Shown here: positions 1 through 9,062 of the stretch, piece after piece
How the letters are laid out: the number at the start of each line of letters is the position of its first letter
How positions within the stretch are numbered: position 1 is the stretch's first letter
Source: Rubripirellula sp.
GTDB taxonomy: Bacteria; Planctomycetota; Planctomycetia; Pirellulales; Pirellulaceae
DNA: 59,016 nt
NCBI GenBank assembly: GCA_012270385.1
Contig: JAAXIK010000321.1
Span: forward strand, 1 to 59,016
Direction: 5' to 3'
Translations under genes and position numbers: made by a program
The notes under the pieces: model-generated
What the model saw: the letters and a program-made list of their open reading frames with translations, nothing else
Database searches by the model: none
What the model was told of the DNA's origin: nothing

Positions 1-55
1 ACCCGCAACCTCCGGATCGACAGTCCGGGGCTCTAACCAATTGAGCTACCGCGCC
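1..55 (-). tRNA. tRNA-Asp (anticodon GTC), 3' part cut off by the window edge
   Basis: Read on the minus strand, the gene starts with acceptor half GGCGCGG at 55-49. A D-arm with stem GCTC/GAGC follows, then a five-pair anticodon stem CCGGA/TCCGG closing loop CTGTCGA. The anticodon is GTC, which decodes Asp. The window ends inside the T-arm, so the T-loop and the 3' acceptor half are not visible. No intron or oddity is seen in the part present. Confidence 0.93.
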
Positions 56-673
56 GGCATCGGTTTAATGCCGAGATGGCGAATTATATCGGTAGTTCCT
101 GTCACTGCAAGACCGACAATCCGGGCGTAACGGTTTTGTTAGGCAAAATAGATTTCCGTTTGTGAGGATTATTGAAATTAATCCGATGCCTTGGATTCCC
201 TTGTCGAGGAAATTGGATCTGCAGGTCAGTAGTTTTCGCGATTTATGAAATAGATTTCAGGTAATCTGGCTTTTTCTGAGGATGATCATCTACAGCTTTT
301 CCTTCATTTTCCGAAAACTTGGCCCTCTTTTTACGTAAATTACCGGTGGGACCGTCACCGAGAGTGTTGCTCGAGGAAGTTTCGAGATGATCCAAAACAC
401 AGGTTTTTCCAATCGACTTCAACACGAACTTGGAGAACTTTTAGTTTTCTCTGACAGCCTCACAACGACCCAATGGGGTCTCGTGTCTTTGTGCGTTGTC
501 CTCTTCGGATTTATGTGCCTGCGAGGTTCGGGCATCAATCGATAGTGACATGAGTCGTTCCCGACCGAGCACTTTAATACTTCTTGCTCCCGCTCACTCA
601 GCCGATGGTGTGTATCCTATCGGCCAGAGCTAATCACTTATTTTGGTTCACGCTTTGCGTCGGTCTCGCTATC
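56..673. other. Intergenic region with no convincing gene
   Basis: About 620 bases between tRNA-Asp (minus) and the first protein gene (plus), so both upstream regions lie here. Short open frames exist on both strands, but none has coding-like composition or a recognisable product. One small perfect hairpin is visible at 467-480 (stem GACCC/GGGTC, loop AATG), without a following T-run. I cannot place a promoter with confidence. Confidence 0.6.
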
Positions 674-1063
674 ATGGATGAACAGGACGACAAGGATCGT
701 CTTCATCTTAGTAAAATCGGTGTCAGGAGTGGTGAGATGCCCCTGTTTGAAATAGAAACGGATGCCCACATCATTATCACTTGGGCAGATGATGAAGCAG
801 CAGCGAAACTGGTGGTTTCTGATGCCTACCCAACCGATCAGGTTGTTCGTCTGACAAAACGACCAAGAGATACTTGGGTAATCAGTAAGGGAGCTCTGGG
901 TCTTATTCATTCCGAACTCGATCCTTGTGTTATTGCACGGGAGTGCTTATCGCGGTCGTCTGGAGATAAGGTTAATGCGATTCGGTTGTATCGCATGGAA
1001 ACAGGTAGCGATCTTGAACAGGCAAGAAAAGTTATCGAATCGAATATGGTGATGGGTTGGTGA
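674..1063 (+). CDS. Small protein with a ribosomal bL12-like C-terminal helix motif
   Basis: A 129-residue acidic, soluble protein with no signal peptide or membrane segment. The last 30 residues (IRLYRMETGSDLEQARKVIE) match the pattern of the bL12 C-terminal domain, where an IKLYRE-TG-GLKEAK-type helix contacts translation factors. The first 95 residues are not recognised. This is not bL12 itself: the Ala/Gly-rich hinge and N-terminal dimerisation domain are absent. I chose ATG 674; an upstream ATG at 584 would add a hydrophobic stretch that does not read as conserved. The 3' end overlaps the next gene by 7 bases, which suggests translational coupling to the lipoprotein/ABC genes. Function unknown. 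Confidence 0.62.
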   Translation: MDEQDDKDRLHLSKIGVRSGEMPLFEIETDAHIIITWADDEAAAKLVVSDAYPTDQVVRLTKRPRDTWVISKGALGLIHSELDPCVIARECLSRSSGDKVNAIRLYRMETGSDLEQARKVIESNMVMGW

Positions 1064-3495
1064 CTGCTGTTCACAATGTCAGAGAATCTCGGTCCCGCGT
1101 AGGACAACCTGAGCCCACGCGGCTATCCCTCTTGTTACCTGCTCTGCTCATCCCGTTCCTTGTCGGCTGCGATGGGTGTCGTTCCAGAGAAGAGGCGGAA
1201 ACGACAAGCCAAGAAATCAAAAAGCCGCCCTATCTTGCAGAACCCATTCAAACGTTTCCATCGACTGATAGTCGTCCGATTGGCATCAAGCCAGCACACT
1301 GGATCGCAGCCAGCCAGAGGCTAAAGAGCACTCGCGATGATGTGCGTGGTCAGATGACCTCACGGGTGGATCCAGTCAGATCTCAATCCAGCGTAAAAAG
1401 TAGTCAGCCAGAGTCCATCCGCTCTGTCTTATTACCAAAGGGTCAGTGGCGTCATATCAATTATCGTGTGCTACCTCCCAGAGCCATTGGAGAGACGGGC
1501 AACCGCTATGTGCTGAAGAATCAGCTCACCATCTCTGGTCAGCCTGTTGGGGTGGTAAATACGAATAGGGCCGTTCAACGGTCTGAGATTCTGAAACCCC
1601 ATGAGTACTTTTTTGTAATTCTGACTTCACGACCTGATCGATTCAATCGACTTCAAACTGCGGACTGGGTTCGATTCCAGCCTGAAGGTATTCGTCATCA
1701 ACAATCTGATAATAATTTCCGTGTCATCACGATTTCTGATCAAAGTGATTTATTGCCATTGCCGGATACGATGCTGGACTGGACGGCTACCGCCATCGTG
1801 CTCTGGGATGATTTACCTCCCAGTGCCATCACACCGAGGCAACAGAGAGCACTAGCGGATTGGATTCATTTTGGTGGTTTGCTGATTGTCAATGGTGCTG
1901 TTGCTTCGGAGAATTTATCTTTTTCAGCTCTCGCTAATCTTCTGCCGATGCAATTGGATTCGGTTATCGAATTGGATACCGCTAAGGCACAAATGCTTTT
2001 AAAATCCTGGAGTGTTGATAAGGATTCTTCGTTAGATCAACAACTGGCCATACTCAGCCAACAGGCGGGTGGCATTTCATTTAGCGGTACACTCCACCGT
2101 GACGCAAAACATATCTCCTCCAGCGGTGAACTTCTGGTTCATCGGTCATTGGGGGGTGGGAATGTTCTTCAATCACGGTTTGATTTAACGAGTGATTGGG
2201 TGGCAAACTGGGAGTCTTACGACAGTTTCTTTAACGGCGTTATCTTAGGACGTCCGCATCGAGCAATTCGAATAACCAAAGACGAGCTTGATGATCGTTT
2301 GGTTAGTCAACACTATCCACAATTTTCCACTTCCAATAGTGATGCAGCATTCAACACCAACTTTAGGATCGCGAGTCGAGATGCAGCACTTACTTTTCCC
2401 TTTCAAGAGTCACGAACAGGTACAGCTCGACCTAGCACTTATGATCCGGATACGCTCGTTGAGGCACAGGCTGGAATATCGGGTTGGCATAATGAGAGTG
2501 ACTTTGTTCGCATCGCTACGGAAATATTGCGCAAAGAATCTGGTATTCGAATTCCTGAATCCAAATCCGCTCTCAGCTCACTCGTGGTGTATTTAATCGT
2601 ACTCATACCAGTTAATTATCTCATCTTTCGCTTATTGTCTCGTCTTGAATGGTTTTGGTTAGCCGTTCCCGTGATCTCAATTGCTGGTGGTGTGGTGATA
2701 GCCAAAGTGACGCAACTTGACATTGGTTTTTCAAGGAGTGGAAAGGAACTGGCGTTGCTAGAAATCCAGGCAGGTTACGATCGAGCTCATCTCACCCGTC
2801 TGGTCTCGGTCTACAACTCATTATCTACCGATTATCAGATCGATTTTGATTCTAATGACGTAGCAGTTGAACCTTTAGATTTACGGGCCGGACGAGACGA
2901 TGAAAGTCAATATGATACTGGGACATTTGATTTTAGCCGGTCAGATCAGCCTCGAATCAGTGGGTTTCAGATCGATAGCAACCAAGCTCGAATGATTCGA
3001 GCAGAGCAGATGGTTGACTTGGAGGGAGTGATCACATTTAGCGATGACAATTGGATCAGTAATACCACAAAACTTGATTTCTTTGATGGCTACGCGGTGA
3101 GAAGAGCGTCTGATGGACTCATTCAAACCGCCCCAATAGAAAATTTAAATTCGGGAGAACAGAAGCAGATTCAATTCCTTAACTCATTGGATATGGAGCG
3201 ATCTGGTGAAATGTCGATAGAGTTAGAAGGATTACTCAACTCCTTGAATTCGGAAGAGAGAATACAGGAAGGCATGGTTTGCTTGGTTGCCCGGTGTGAT
3301 GGTAGCTTGAAAGGAATATCCATGGCTCCCAATTTGGATCAATACACCGGGCAAACACTCGTCATTATCCATCTTCGAACTAAACCGTCTCCCGACCCGA
3401 AGAAAGATCTCAATTTAGTCAGTGAGTTTAGAGAGCGCTTGGACGATGAAAATGGTTTATCCGGTTCCGGGGAAGCAACGGAAAACGTGCAATAG
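1057..3495 (+). CDS. Large lipoprotein/membrane protein, GldG-like, with an ABC ATPase partner
   Basis: 812 residues. Near the N terminus a hydrophobic run ends in a lipobox (LVGC, Cys about 38), pointing to a lipid-anchored export product. The middle contains a Rossmann-like stretch around residues 240-300 (WDDLPPSAITPRQQRALADW, then an LLIVNGA strand), resembling the glutamine-amidotransferase-like fold of GldG or BatA-type membrane proteins. Two adjacent hydrophobic helices lie around residues 508-555, followed by a long soluble tail. The stop codon directly abuts the ABC ATPase start, so the pair is almost certainly co-transcribed and probably one complex. The start overlaps the upstream small gene. 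The assignment is by architecture and context only; no catalytic motif is recognised. Confidence 0.72.
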   Translation: MVTAVHNVRESRSRVGQPEPTRLSLLLPALLIPFLVGCDGCRSREEAETTSQEIKKPPYLAEPIQTFPSTDSRPIGIKPAHWIAASQRLKSTRDDVRGQMTSRVDPVRSQSSVKSSQPESIRSVLLPKGQWRHINYRVLPPRAIGETGNRYVLKNQLTISGQPVGVVNTNRAVQRSEILKPHEYFFVILTSRPDRFNRLQTADWVRFQPEGIRHQQSDNNFRVITISDQSDLLPLPDTMLDWTATAIVLWDDLPPSAITPRQQRALADWIHFGGLLIVNGAVASENLSFSALANLLPMQLDSVIELDTAKAQMLLKSWSVDKDSSLDQQLAILSQQAGGISFSGTLHRDAKHISSSGELLVHRSLGGGNVLQSRFDLTSDWVANWESYDSFFNGVILGRPHRAIRITKDELDDRLVSQHYPQFSTSNSDAAFNTNFRIASRDAALTFPFQESRTGTARPSTYDPDTLVEAQAGISGWHNESDFVRIATEILRKESGIRIPESKSALSSLVVYLIVLIPVNYLIFRLLSRLEWFWLAVPVISIAGGVVIAKVTQLDIGFSRSGKELALLEIQAGYDRAHLTRLVSVYNSLSTDYQIDFDSNDVAVEPLDLRAGRDDESQYDTGTFDFSRSDQPRISGFQIDSNQARMIRAEQMVDLEGVITFSDDNWISNTTKLDFFDGYAVRRASDGLIQTAPIENLNSGEQKQIQFLNSLDMERSGEMSIELEGLLNSLNSEERIQEGMVCLVARCDGSLKGISMAPNLDQYTGQTLVIIHLRTKPSPDPKKDLNLVSEFRERLDDENGLSGSGEATENVQ

Positions 3496-4422
3496 ATGAT
3501 TGAGCTAAATGCATTCGGTAAAGACTACGGTGATTTTACGGCAGTCGAGTCTATCGATTTAAAGATTGAAGCTGGTGAAACCTTCGGTTTTATTGGGCCG
3601 AATGGGGCTGGGAAGAGTACGACTATACGATTTTTAGCAACGCTTTTGCATGCTAGCCGCGGGACGGGTGAAGTAGCAGGCTGCGATGTGAAATCAGATC
3701 CCATTGGTGTCCGCCAAGCCATCGGTTATATGCCTGATCATTTTGGCGTCTATGACGGAATGAGAGTTTGGGAATTCTTGGATTTCTTTGCTGTCGCTTA
3801 CCGGATCGGAAAGACTCAACGTAAACAAATTATCGGTAACGTTCTTGAATTACTCGATCTAGGTCATAAAAGAAATGACTTTGTGAACGGACTTTCACGA
3901 GGGATGAAGCAGCGTCTGTGTCTGGCGAAAACTCTTGTTCACGATCCACCCGTATTAATCCTTGATGAGCCTGCTAGTGGATTAGATCCACGAGCACGGA
4001 TTGAGGTGAAGGCATTATTAAAAGAACTTCGGTCAATGGGTAAAACCATTCTGATCAGCAGCCATATCCTCACGGAATTGGCGGATTGCTGTACATCGAT
4101 TGGCATCATGGAGAAAGGTAAACTGTTGGCTCATGGATCCATTTCTTCGATCTATCGACAGGTTAGGAAAAATCGTGTTATCGATATTCATTTTTTGTCG
4201 AACATGGAAGTCGGCCTTTCTGTCATACGAAGTTTTCCGCAGCTGCGCAGCCTTGAAGTCAATGGCAAGAAAGCGACCGCAGAATTTCAGATGCGAGACG
4301 AGGAGGTTGCTGAGCTTCTTCAACAACTACTGAAGAAGGATGTCAAGTTGCTGACATTTCACGATCGTGAACCAACACTTGAAGATGTGTTTATGTCTGT
4401 CACCGAGGGTCTTGTCACGTAG
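3496..4422 (+). CDS. ABC transporter ATP-binding protein (ABC-2/CcmA type)
   Basis: 308 residues, a complete nucleotide-binding domain: Walker A GPNGAGKS (34-41), signature LSRGMKQ (133-139), Walker B LILDEP (154-159) and an H-loop in ISSHIL (about 192). The C-terminal 90 residues form the extension typical of CcmA/NatA-like ATPases that energise ABC-2 permeases. Its ATG immediately follows the stop of the large lipoprotein gene. No ABC-2 permease lies next to it: the following gene is miaA on the other strand. The upstream protein has only two clear membrane helices near its C terminus, too few for a usual permease. The partner may be encoded elsewhere, or the upstream protein may itself be the client. 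Confidence 0.93.
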   Translation: MIELNAFGKDYGDFTAVESIDLKIEAGETFGFIGPNGAGKSTTIRFLATLLHASRGTGEVAGCDVKSDPIGVRQAIGYMPDHFGVYDGMRVWEFLDFFAVAYRIGKTQRKQIIGNVLELLDLGHKRNDFVNGLSRGMKQRLCLAKTLVHDPPVLILDEPASGLDPRARIEVKALLKELRSMGKTILISSHILTELADCCTSIGIMEKGKLLAHGSISSIYRQVRKNRVIDIHFLSNMEVGLSVIRSFPQLRSLEVNGKKATAEFQMRDEEVAELLQQLLKKDVKLLTFHDREPTLEDVFMSVTEGLVT

Positions 4423-4470
4423 TTTCAGAGCATGATACTTGGAAGAATCTGATCGCGTGATCAAACATGC

Positions 4471-5451
4471 TTACCTGATCTTTGTGGTCAAATCATTTGC
4501 CAGAGCAGAGATGTCGACATCATCAGACATTTCTACTGATTGAATTTCAGGAAATGATCGGAACCATGTTTCTTGTCGTCTTGCGAGTTGCCTGGAGTGA
4601 GCGGCTACCTCTTCAATCATCTTGTTGCGGGTATGATAATCCCTTAGTCCCTTGATGATTTCTCGATAACCAACCGCCTGAGACGCGGTGCGCGAAAGCT
4701 CACCATATTGGTTAAGTAGGTTTCGGACTTCCTCAATTAACCCCTGCTCGAACATGGACTCCACTCGTTGATTGATACGACAATGGAGCTGCTGACGAGG
4801 CCACGCCAGGGTAAAAACGTTACATTCTGACCAGTCGCGGTTGGATTCAAACTGAGTCTGATGATGACTTATCGGTGTGCCGGTAATTTTGGAGAATTCC
4901 AGTGCGCGTATCATTCTTCTGACATCTGAATCGTGAATTCGGCTGGCAGCCAAAGGATCCACTTGAAACAACCGTGTCTTCAAAGCACTTGTGCCATGAA
5001 TTTCTACATCCGCTTCTACCGCTTTTCGGAATTCCCAATCTGCTGGTGGACCCGGATTGAAGCCTCGTAAGATTCCCTTTAAGAACATGGGAGTGCCACC
5101 CACAAATATGGGTATTTTGCCCCGGCTTTTGATCTCGTCGACCGCTATGTGCGCTGCCTCCATATAACAGGCCACGCTATATTCTTCATTGGGCTCGACT
5201 AAATCGATCAGGTGGTGTGTCACCTGGGTCTGTTCGACCAAACTCGGCTTTGCAGTACCGATATCCATTTTTCGATAAACCGCAATGGAATCGAGCGACA
5301 GGATCTCTCCATTAATGCTTTTAGCCACCTCGATTGCCAGCCTGCTCTTTCCCGAAGCTGTGGGACCGGTGAGAACCACAACCTCATCTACTAGCGCTTG
5401 GTAGGTTTTGTGATGTTCGGAGAGGTTCTTTTGGCTTGGGTCCGTATTCAT
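4471..5451 (-). CDS. miaA: tRNA dimethylallyltransferase MiaA
   Basis: 326 residues, close to the usual MiaA length. The enzyme transfers a dimethylallyl group from DMAPP to N6 of A37 in tRNAs reading UNN codons. Visible family marks are the P-loop GPTASGKS (29-36), a DSIAVYRKMDIGTAKPS segment (family: DSxQVYRGMDIGTAKP), an HLIDLVEPNEEYS segment and VGGTPMFLKGIL. The start is the ATG at 5451; the frame stays open upstream to 5592, but the added 47 residues look non-coding. It faces the ABC ATPase gene convergently with a 48-base gap. The GNAT gene lies upstream on the same strand, with a 164-base space. Confidence 0.95.
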   Translation of the reverse strand: MNTDPSQKNLSEHHKTYQALVDEVVVLTGPTASGKSRLAIEVAKSINGEILSLDSIAVYRKMDIGTAKPSLVEQTQVTHHLIDLVEPNEEYSVACYMEAAHIAVDEIKSRGKIPIFVGGTPMFLKGILRGFNPGPPADWEFRKAVEADVEIHGTSALKTRLFQVDPLAASRIHDSDVRRMIRALEFSKITGTPISHHQTQFESNRDWSECNVFTLAWPRQQLHCRINQRVESMFEQGLIEEVRNLLNQYGELSRTASQAVGYREIIKGLRDYHTRNKMIEEVAAHSRQLARRQETWFRSFPEIQSVEMSDDVDISALANDLTTKIR

Positions 5452-5615
5452 ACAGACAGAACATGAACTGTTTGGATTAAGAGAGTGGTGTGTAATGAGC
5501 GAATCATAACAGACAACACAACGCACTCTAAGTACAGGCGGCGTCGATTTTATCGTTCTCCCCCATTCGATTTCTATCCAACCGCGATCCAAATGGTGGG
5601 GCTAATCCTAGTGCT

Positions 5616-6443
5616 TCATCCAACAGCTGGATCTGCTAGTGCATAGAGAAAATTTGGATCAGCTTTTACTGCATTGGCACTGAGAAACATTCGAGTGAGT
5701 TTTCGGACAGGAATAAAGTTATGTTGGTGAGCAATTTTCTTGGCTTGATGATTATCTTCCAGTATGTCCCAAAAAATATCATTGCTTGTTTGCTGGATTG
5801 CCAACGCAACCAATTTGTTCGCAGTCTCGACGCTTCGCGTTGACATCGGTCCCAGGTAATCTGCCAGATAGCCTTGTCGCAGCATACAGAATCCATCATT
5901 GCATGATAGGAATCGGCTGGATGGTATTAGGTGGTGAATCCATTCCAAACGATCACAACCAAAGGCCAGCTGGTCAAGTGAAGCATGTTCATCGGAAAAG
6001 TAATCCGTCTGAGATTCAGAGGACAGTTCTTCATCGGGATGGCTGTCCGAGTGCTTTCTGTGCCCCCTATGAATTCCACACTCTGTGCTGAATCCGATTT
6101 GCTTATATAAATTTTCTCCCAGTGGTGTTGCATCGAGCTTGATCGTTTTAACGGATGTTTGACGAAGCTTTTCTACACACCGGCAAAGCAAACATCGGCC
6201 AATTCCAAGCCTTCGAAACCTTGGGTGAACAAGCATCATTCCGATCCACGCGAGGTCACCTGCATATTTTGTGGAGGTAACCGTTCCTAAGAGATGCTCT
6301 TTGTCGAAAGCGCCATAACAACCCCCAGTACCATAATCCAGTATACGCTCCCAGTCGGATGCTATCTGGTTCCATCCCGCGATTCGACAGAGCTCAAGAG
6401 CCTGGGGAATATCTCGGCGTTCAAGTAATCTTATTTCGGGCAT
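5616..6443 (-). CDS. GNAT-family N-acetyltransferase with C-terminal extension
   Basis: 275 residues. An N-terminal GNAT domain (about 1-130) carries the acetyl-CoA loop pattern in HPRFRRLGIGRCLL (R-x-x-G-I-G) and the LYKQIGF strand/loop near its end. The C-terminal half resembles the second, degenerate domain of two-domain GNAT proteins and may bind the acyl acceptor. Substrate unknown. I chose ATG 6443 because it leaves a 16-base gap after the Nramp-like gene; the longer start at 6500 would overlap that gene by 41 bases. The close spacing suggests co-transcription with the upstream transporter gene. Confidence 0.85.
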   Translation of the reverse strand: MPEIRLLERRDIPQALELCRIAGWNQIASDWERILDYGTGGCYGAFDKEHLLGTVTSTKYAGDLAWIGMMLVHPRFRRLGIGRCLLCRCVEKLRQTSVKTIKLDATPLGENLYKQIGFSTECGIHRGHRKHSDSHPDEELSSESQTDYFSDEHASLDQLAFGCDRLEWIHHLIPSSRFLSCNDGFCMLRQGYLADYLGPMSTRSVETANKLVALAIQQTSNDIFWDILEDNHQAKKIAHQHNFIPVRKLTRMFLSANAVKADPNFLYALADPAVG

Positions 6444-6459
6444 GTATTTACCGTCACGA

Positions 6460-7794
6460 TTACTGTTCGCTTTGCCCTGAACCGATTTTGGAACGCTCAC
6501 TCGCGTCAGCGTTCTTAACGACCGGTGCAGGTTTAATGGCAGCGTTTGAGTAGCTTTCCAGTTTTGCGGGAAGTGTCACAAAGGCTGTTCTCAACGCCAT
6601 GGAAACCAAGAGTGCGATGCCGAGATAGGAGAACCATTTGAGTGGACGACCCATCCATGTCTTATCGCTTGCAAGCCAAACTAAAACAATTGCAACGAGC
6701 GGTGACCCGACCACCGTCACTGCTTGCGCTGCAATGATGGTTGGAGCTCGATCAAAATTAAATTGAATTGCAGCAATCGCTACGGTCATTCCCGTGAGAA
6801 GTGAAAGACTAGTGAAAACTCTTGGCCAGCGATCCGTGGCCTCACAGCCGAGACCTAGTCCATCAGACAAAACAAATCCGCCAATCATTGAATTCACAAG
6901 AAATGAGGAATAAGCAGCTGAGAATAAGCCGAGGCAAAAGATCCATCTCCCCGTAGATCCAAATGTCGGCTCAAGAGCGGTTGCGATTTGAATCGGATTG
7001 GTTAACGTGACGTTATCGCCAGATTCAGTGTGCAAACCTGCTGCAGCGGTCGCCATCAACATGATTGTGATGGTGCCCATGATGCCGGCTCCTATCCTCG
7101 CATCAGTGGAGCCAGCCTTAACATCATCCAGGGACCAACCTTTTTGGCGAACCAAATAGGCTTGGTAAAATGCAGCGGTGATCACAAAGGTTGTGCCGAT
7201 CAAACCCAAGACACTGATGTCTACCAAATCAAATCGAGGAATGAATCCTCGAGCGACGTCACCAAGTTTCGGCCGTAGTGTTACCAAATTGATCGTGAAG
7301 CTCAGTAGCATCAACGCGACGAGGAACATCATCATTCGTTCCACTAACTGATACAGATTTCGGAACGCAAATAAAAAGATGATGGCGCAAGAATTAAAGA
7401 TAACTACCAAGGCTGGAATCAGATAATTTGGCCCACTCGTTTTTGAATCTTCAGGTGGAAATAATTCTTCGACTACAGCAGCAATCCCCATGTTATAACC
7501 AGATTGAAATGTTGCACCGATAAAAAATAAACAGATGCCCACCGCAATCGCCCAATTGCTTTTTCCTTTCTCTCGCAACATGTCGCATATCGATGAGGAC
7601 TGGATACTTCCCAGACGGCTTGCGATTGTCATGAAGGCCAGTTGAAAAATCACAGCAACGAGTACAATCCAGAGCATTGAATAACCATATTTTGCTCCGA
7701 CTGAGGAGCTCGTCACGATGCTGCCGGGACCAATTACCACACAGGCAGTGATGAGACCAGGACCGATTCTGCCATACCAAGGCGATCTGTTCAT
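6460..7794 (-). CDS. Nramp-family-like transporter with non-canonical metal motifs
   Basis: 444 residues with about 11 hydrophobic helices and the Nramp-type N terminus (GPGLI..., then KYGYSMLW and ASRLG). Canonical Nramp Mn/Fe transporters bind metal through DPGN in helix 1 and MPH in helix 6. Here helix 1 reads GPGS (22-25), and the corresponding helix 6 stretch (about 201-215) reads ITAAFYQAYL with no MPH. Both metal-ligand sets are therefore replaced, and Mn or Fe transport should not be assumed. Related divergent clades move Mg or Al, or have unknown substrates. The gene is divergent from the S4 gene, with a 120-base region between them. I see no manganese riboswitch upstream. Confidence 0.85.
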   Translation of the reverse strand: MNRSPWYGRIGPGLITACVVIGPGSIVTSSSVGAKYGYSMLWIVLVAVIFQLAFMTIASRLGSIQSSSICDMLREKGKSNWAIAVGICLFFIGATFQSGYNMGIAAVVEELFPPEDSKTSGPNYLIPALVVIFNSCAIIFLFAFRNLYQLVERMMMFLVALMLLSFTINLVTLRPKLGDVARGFIPRFDLVDISVLGLIGTTFVITAAFYQAYLVRQKGWSLDDVKAGSTDARIGAGIMGTITIMLMATAAAGLHTESGDNVTLTNPIQIATALEPTFGSTGRWIFCLGLFSAAYSSFLVNSMIGGFVLSDGLGLGCEATDRWPRVFTSLSLLTGMTVAIAAIQFNFDRAPTIIAAQAVTVVGSPLVAIVLVWLASDKTWMGRPLKWFSYLGIALLVSMALRTAFVTLPAKLESYSNAAIKPAPVVKNADASERSKIGSGQSEQ

Positions 7795-7914
7795 TGGATT
7801 GAAATTCTTAGGCGAAGGTTGTATCGAACTGAACCGCTATTCGATACCGAAAGAACGACGCGGTTTCCGTATCTTATAAGAATCTGTTAGACCCGTTTTG
7901 ATTCGAGACAAAAA

Positions 7915-8148
7915 ATGAATGTGCCAAGTGAGTCGGGCTCTCCATCCCGACCGATCTCCGTGCGATTGGACGATTTTCTGAAATTACAGGGCTTAGTCGG
8001 CACAGGGGGTGAGGCAAAAGTAAGAATCCAAGCCGGAGAGGTCAAAGTGAATGATATGGTGGAGACACGTCGACGCAAGCAATTGTCTGAGGGCGACCGG
8101 ATTGAGTTTGATGGGAATGATTACCTGGTGGAACTGAACGATCTGTAG
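7915..8148 (+). CDS. S4-domain RNA-binding protein (YbcJ/YaaA-like)
   Basis: 77 residues consisting almost wholly of one S4 fold: LDDFLKLQGLVGTGGEAK, then IQAGEVKVNDMVETRRRKQL and a final beta strand ending in DYLVELNDL. This matches small free-standing S4 proteins such as YbcJ, which bind structured RNA, probably rRNA or tRNA. The length is normal for that group. It is monocistronic as far as can be seen, divergent from the Nramp-like gene. Confidence 0.9.
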   Translation: MNVPSESGSPSRPISVRLDDFLKLQGLVGTGGEAKVRIQAGEVKVNDMVETRRRKQLSEGDRIEFDGNDYLVELNDL

Positions 8149-8289
8149 ACTTTGACGATTTTTCCGAAATGAGGAGTCAGGCTAACGCTGTCCAAGTTAA
8201 CACTTGAGAATACCCGATAACTCGGAAACACACGGATGTTTATCAGGGCAACACGCATCAGGTTGCCGACAGGGATGGGGACCTCAGAG

Positions 8290-8868
8290 ATGACTCGTTA
8301 TTTTCGAATCACTTCATTGTTTGCTGTGTTCGCATGTTTCGGCTTGATACCCGATAACGCTTCGGCGGATTGGAAGACTTTTTGGCAAGAGATCCATTCC
8401 GGATTTCATCGTAACAACGACTGGCCGGACCCCTTTAATCAGGCTGACGCTCAGGCGGTTCGCAAGCCTTTTGAGATCATGAAATCCAACGGCTGGCAAT
8501 TGCATAATACGATAGGACACGATCTGTTTCGTCCTGAAGATGGTACCCTGCTTACCGCTGGGCAGAGACGATTACAGTGGATTGCCAATCGAGCCCCCGC
8601 ATCGCGTCGACAGGTCTTTATTGTACGCGCCGCGACAGAAGAGAAGACTCAAGCCCGGGTCAACTCGGTCAGGGAAGCGATTGCAGCACTCAGCGATCAC
8701 AATAACGCGCCGGAGATTTTTGTGACGGACATCTCACCACCGACCGTCTCAGGGATATGGGCAACCAAGATCAATAACGCTTGGTTCGATAATTTGGCCA
8801 CCCCTAAATTGCCCGATCAAACCACCACTGGACAACCCGGCGTCGGCTCTGCCGGAAGTGGTCAATAA
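8290..8868 (+). CDS. Exported protein of unknown function
   Basis: 192 residues from ATG 8290. An N-terminal signal peptide is clear (TRYFRITSLFAVFACFGLIP, then a polar stretch ending NASA before DWKTF). The mature part is soluble, contains WPDPFNQAD and HDLFRPEDGTLLTAGQR, and has a mixed alpha/beta segment (RRQVFIVRAAT...) that vaguely recalls an OmpA-type domain, though I do not see the full family pattern. The C terminus is Gly/Gln/Thr-rich. The frame is open upstream to 8236, but that start would bury the signal peptide. The TPR lipoprotein gene follows 194 bases later on the same strand and may share the same envelope role. Confidence 0.72.
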   Translation: MTRYFRITSLFAVFACFGLIPDNASADWKTFWQEIHSGFHRNNDWPDPFNQADAQAVRKPFEIMKSNGWQLHNTIGHDLFRPEDGTLLTAGQRRLQWIANRAPASRRQVFIVRAATEEKTQARVNSVREAIAALSDHNNAPEIFVTDISPPTVSGIWATKINNAWFDNLATPKLPDQTTTGQPGVGSAGSGQ

Positions 8869-9062
8869 AAGCTAGCAAAGCTCCATGTTGATCTCAGAGA
8901 ACTCCCCTCTGTAATCGATCCGTTGCCGTCTAGGAACTCTTTAAGCGGATCATACAGGTCGGTTAAAGAATACGGATTATAGAAGCCGATAAACCCTTTG
9001 GATCGTCGAAGTATGTCGGCATGCGCTAGTGAATAGGCACAAAGGACGCAGGAGATAAATCC

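Noticed and set aside
243-425. 60-residue minus-strand frame near tRNA-Asp
   Set aside because: It has no start-site support, is rich in charged low-complexity sequence, and I see no homologue pattern.
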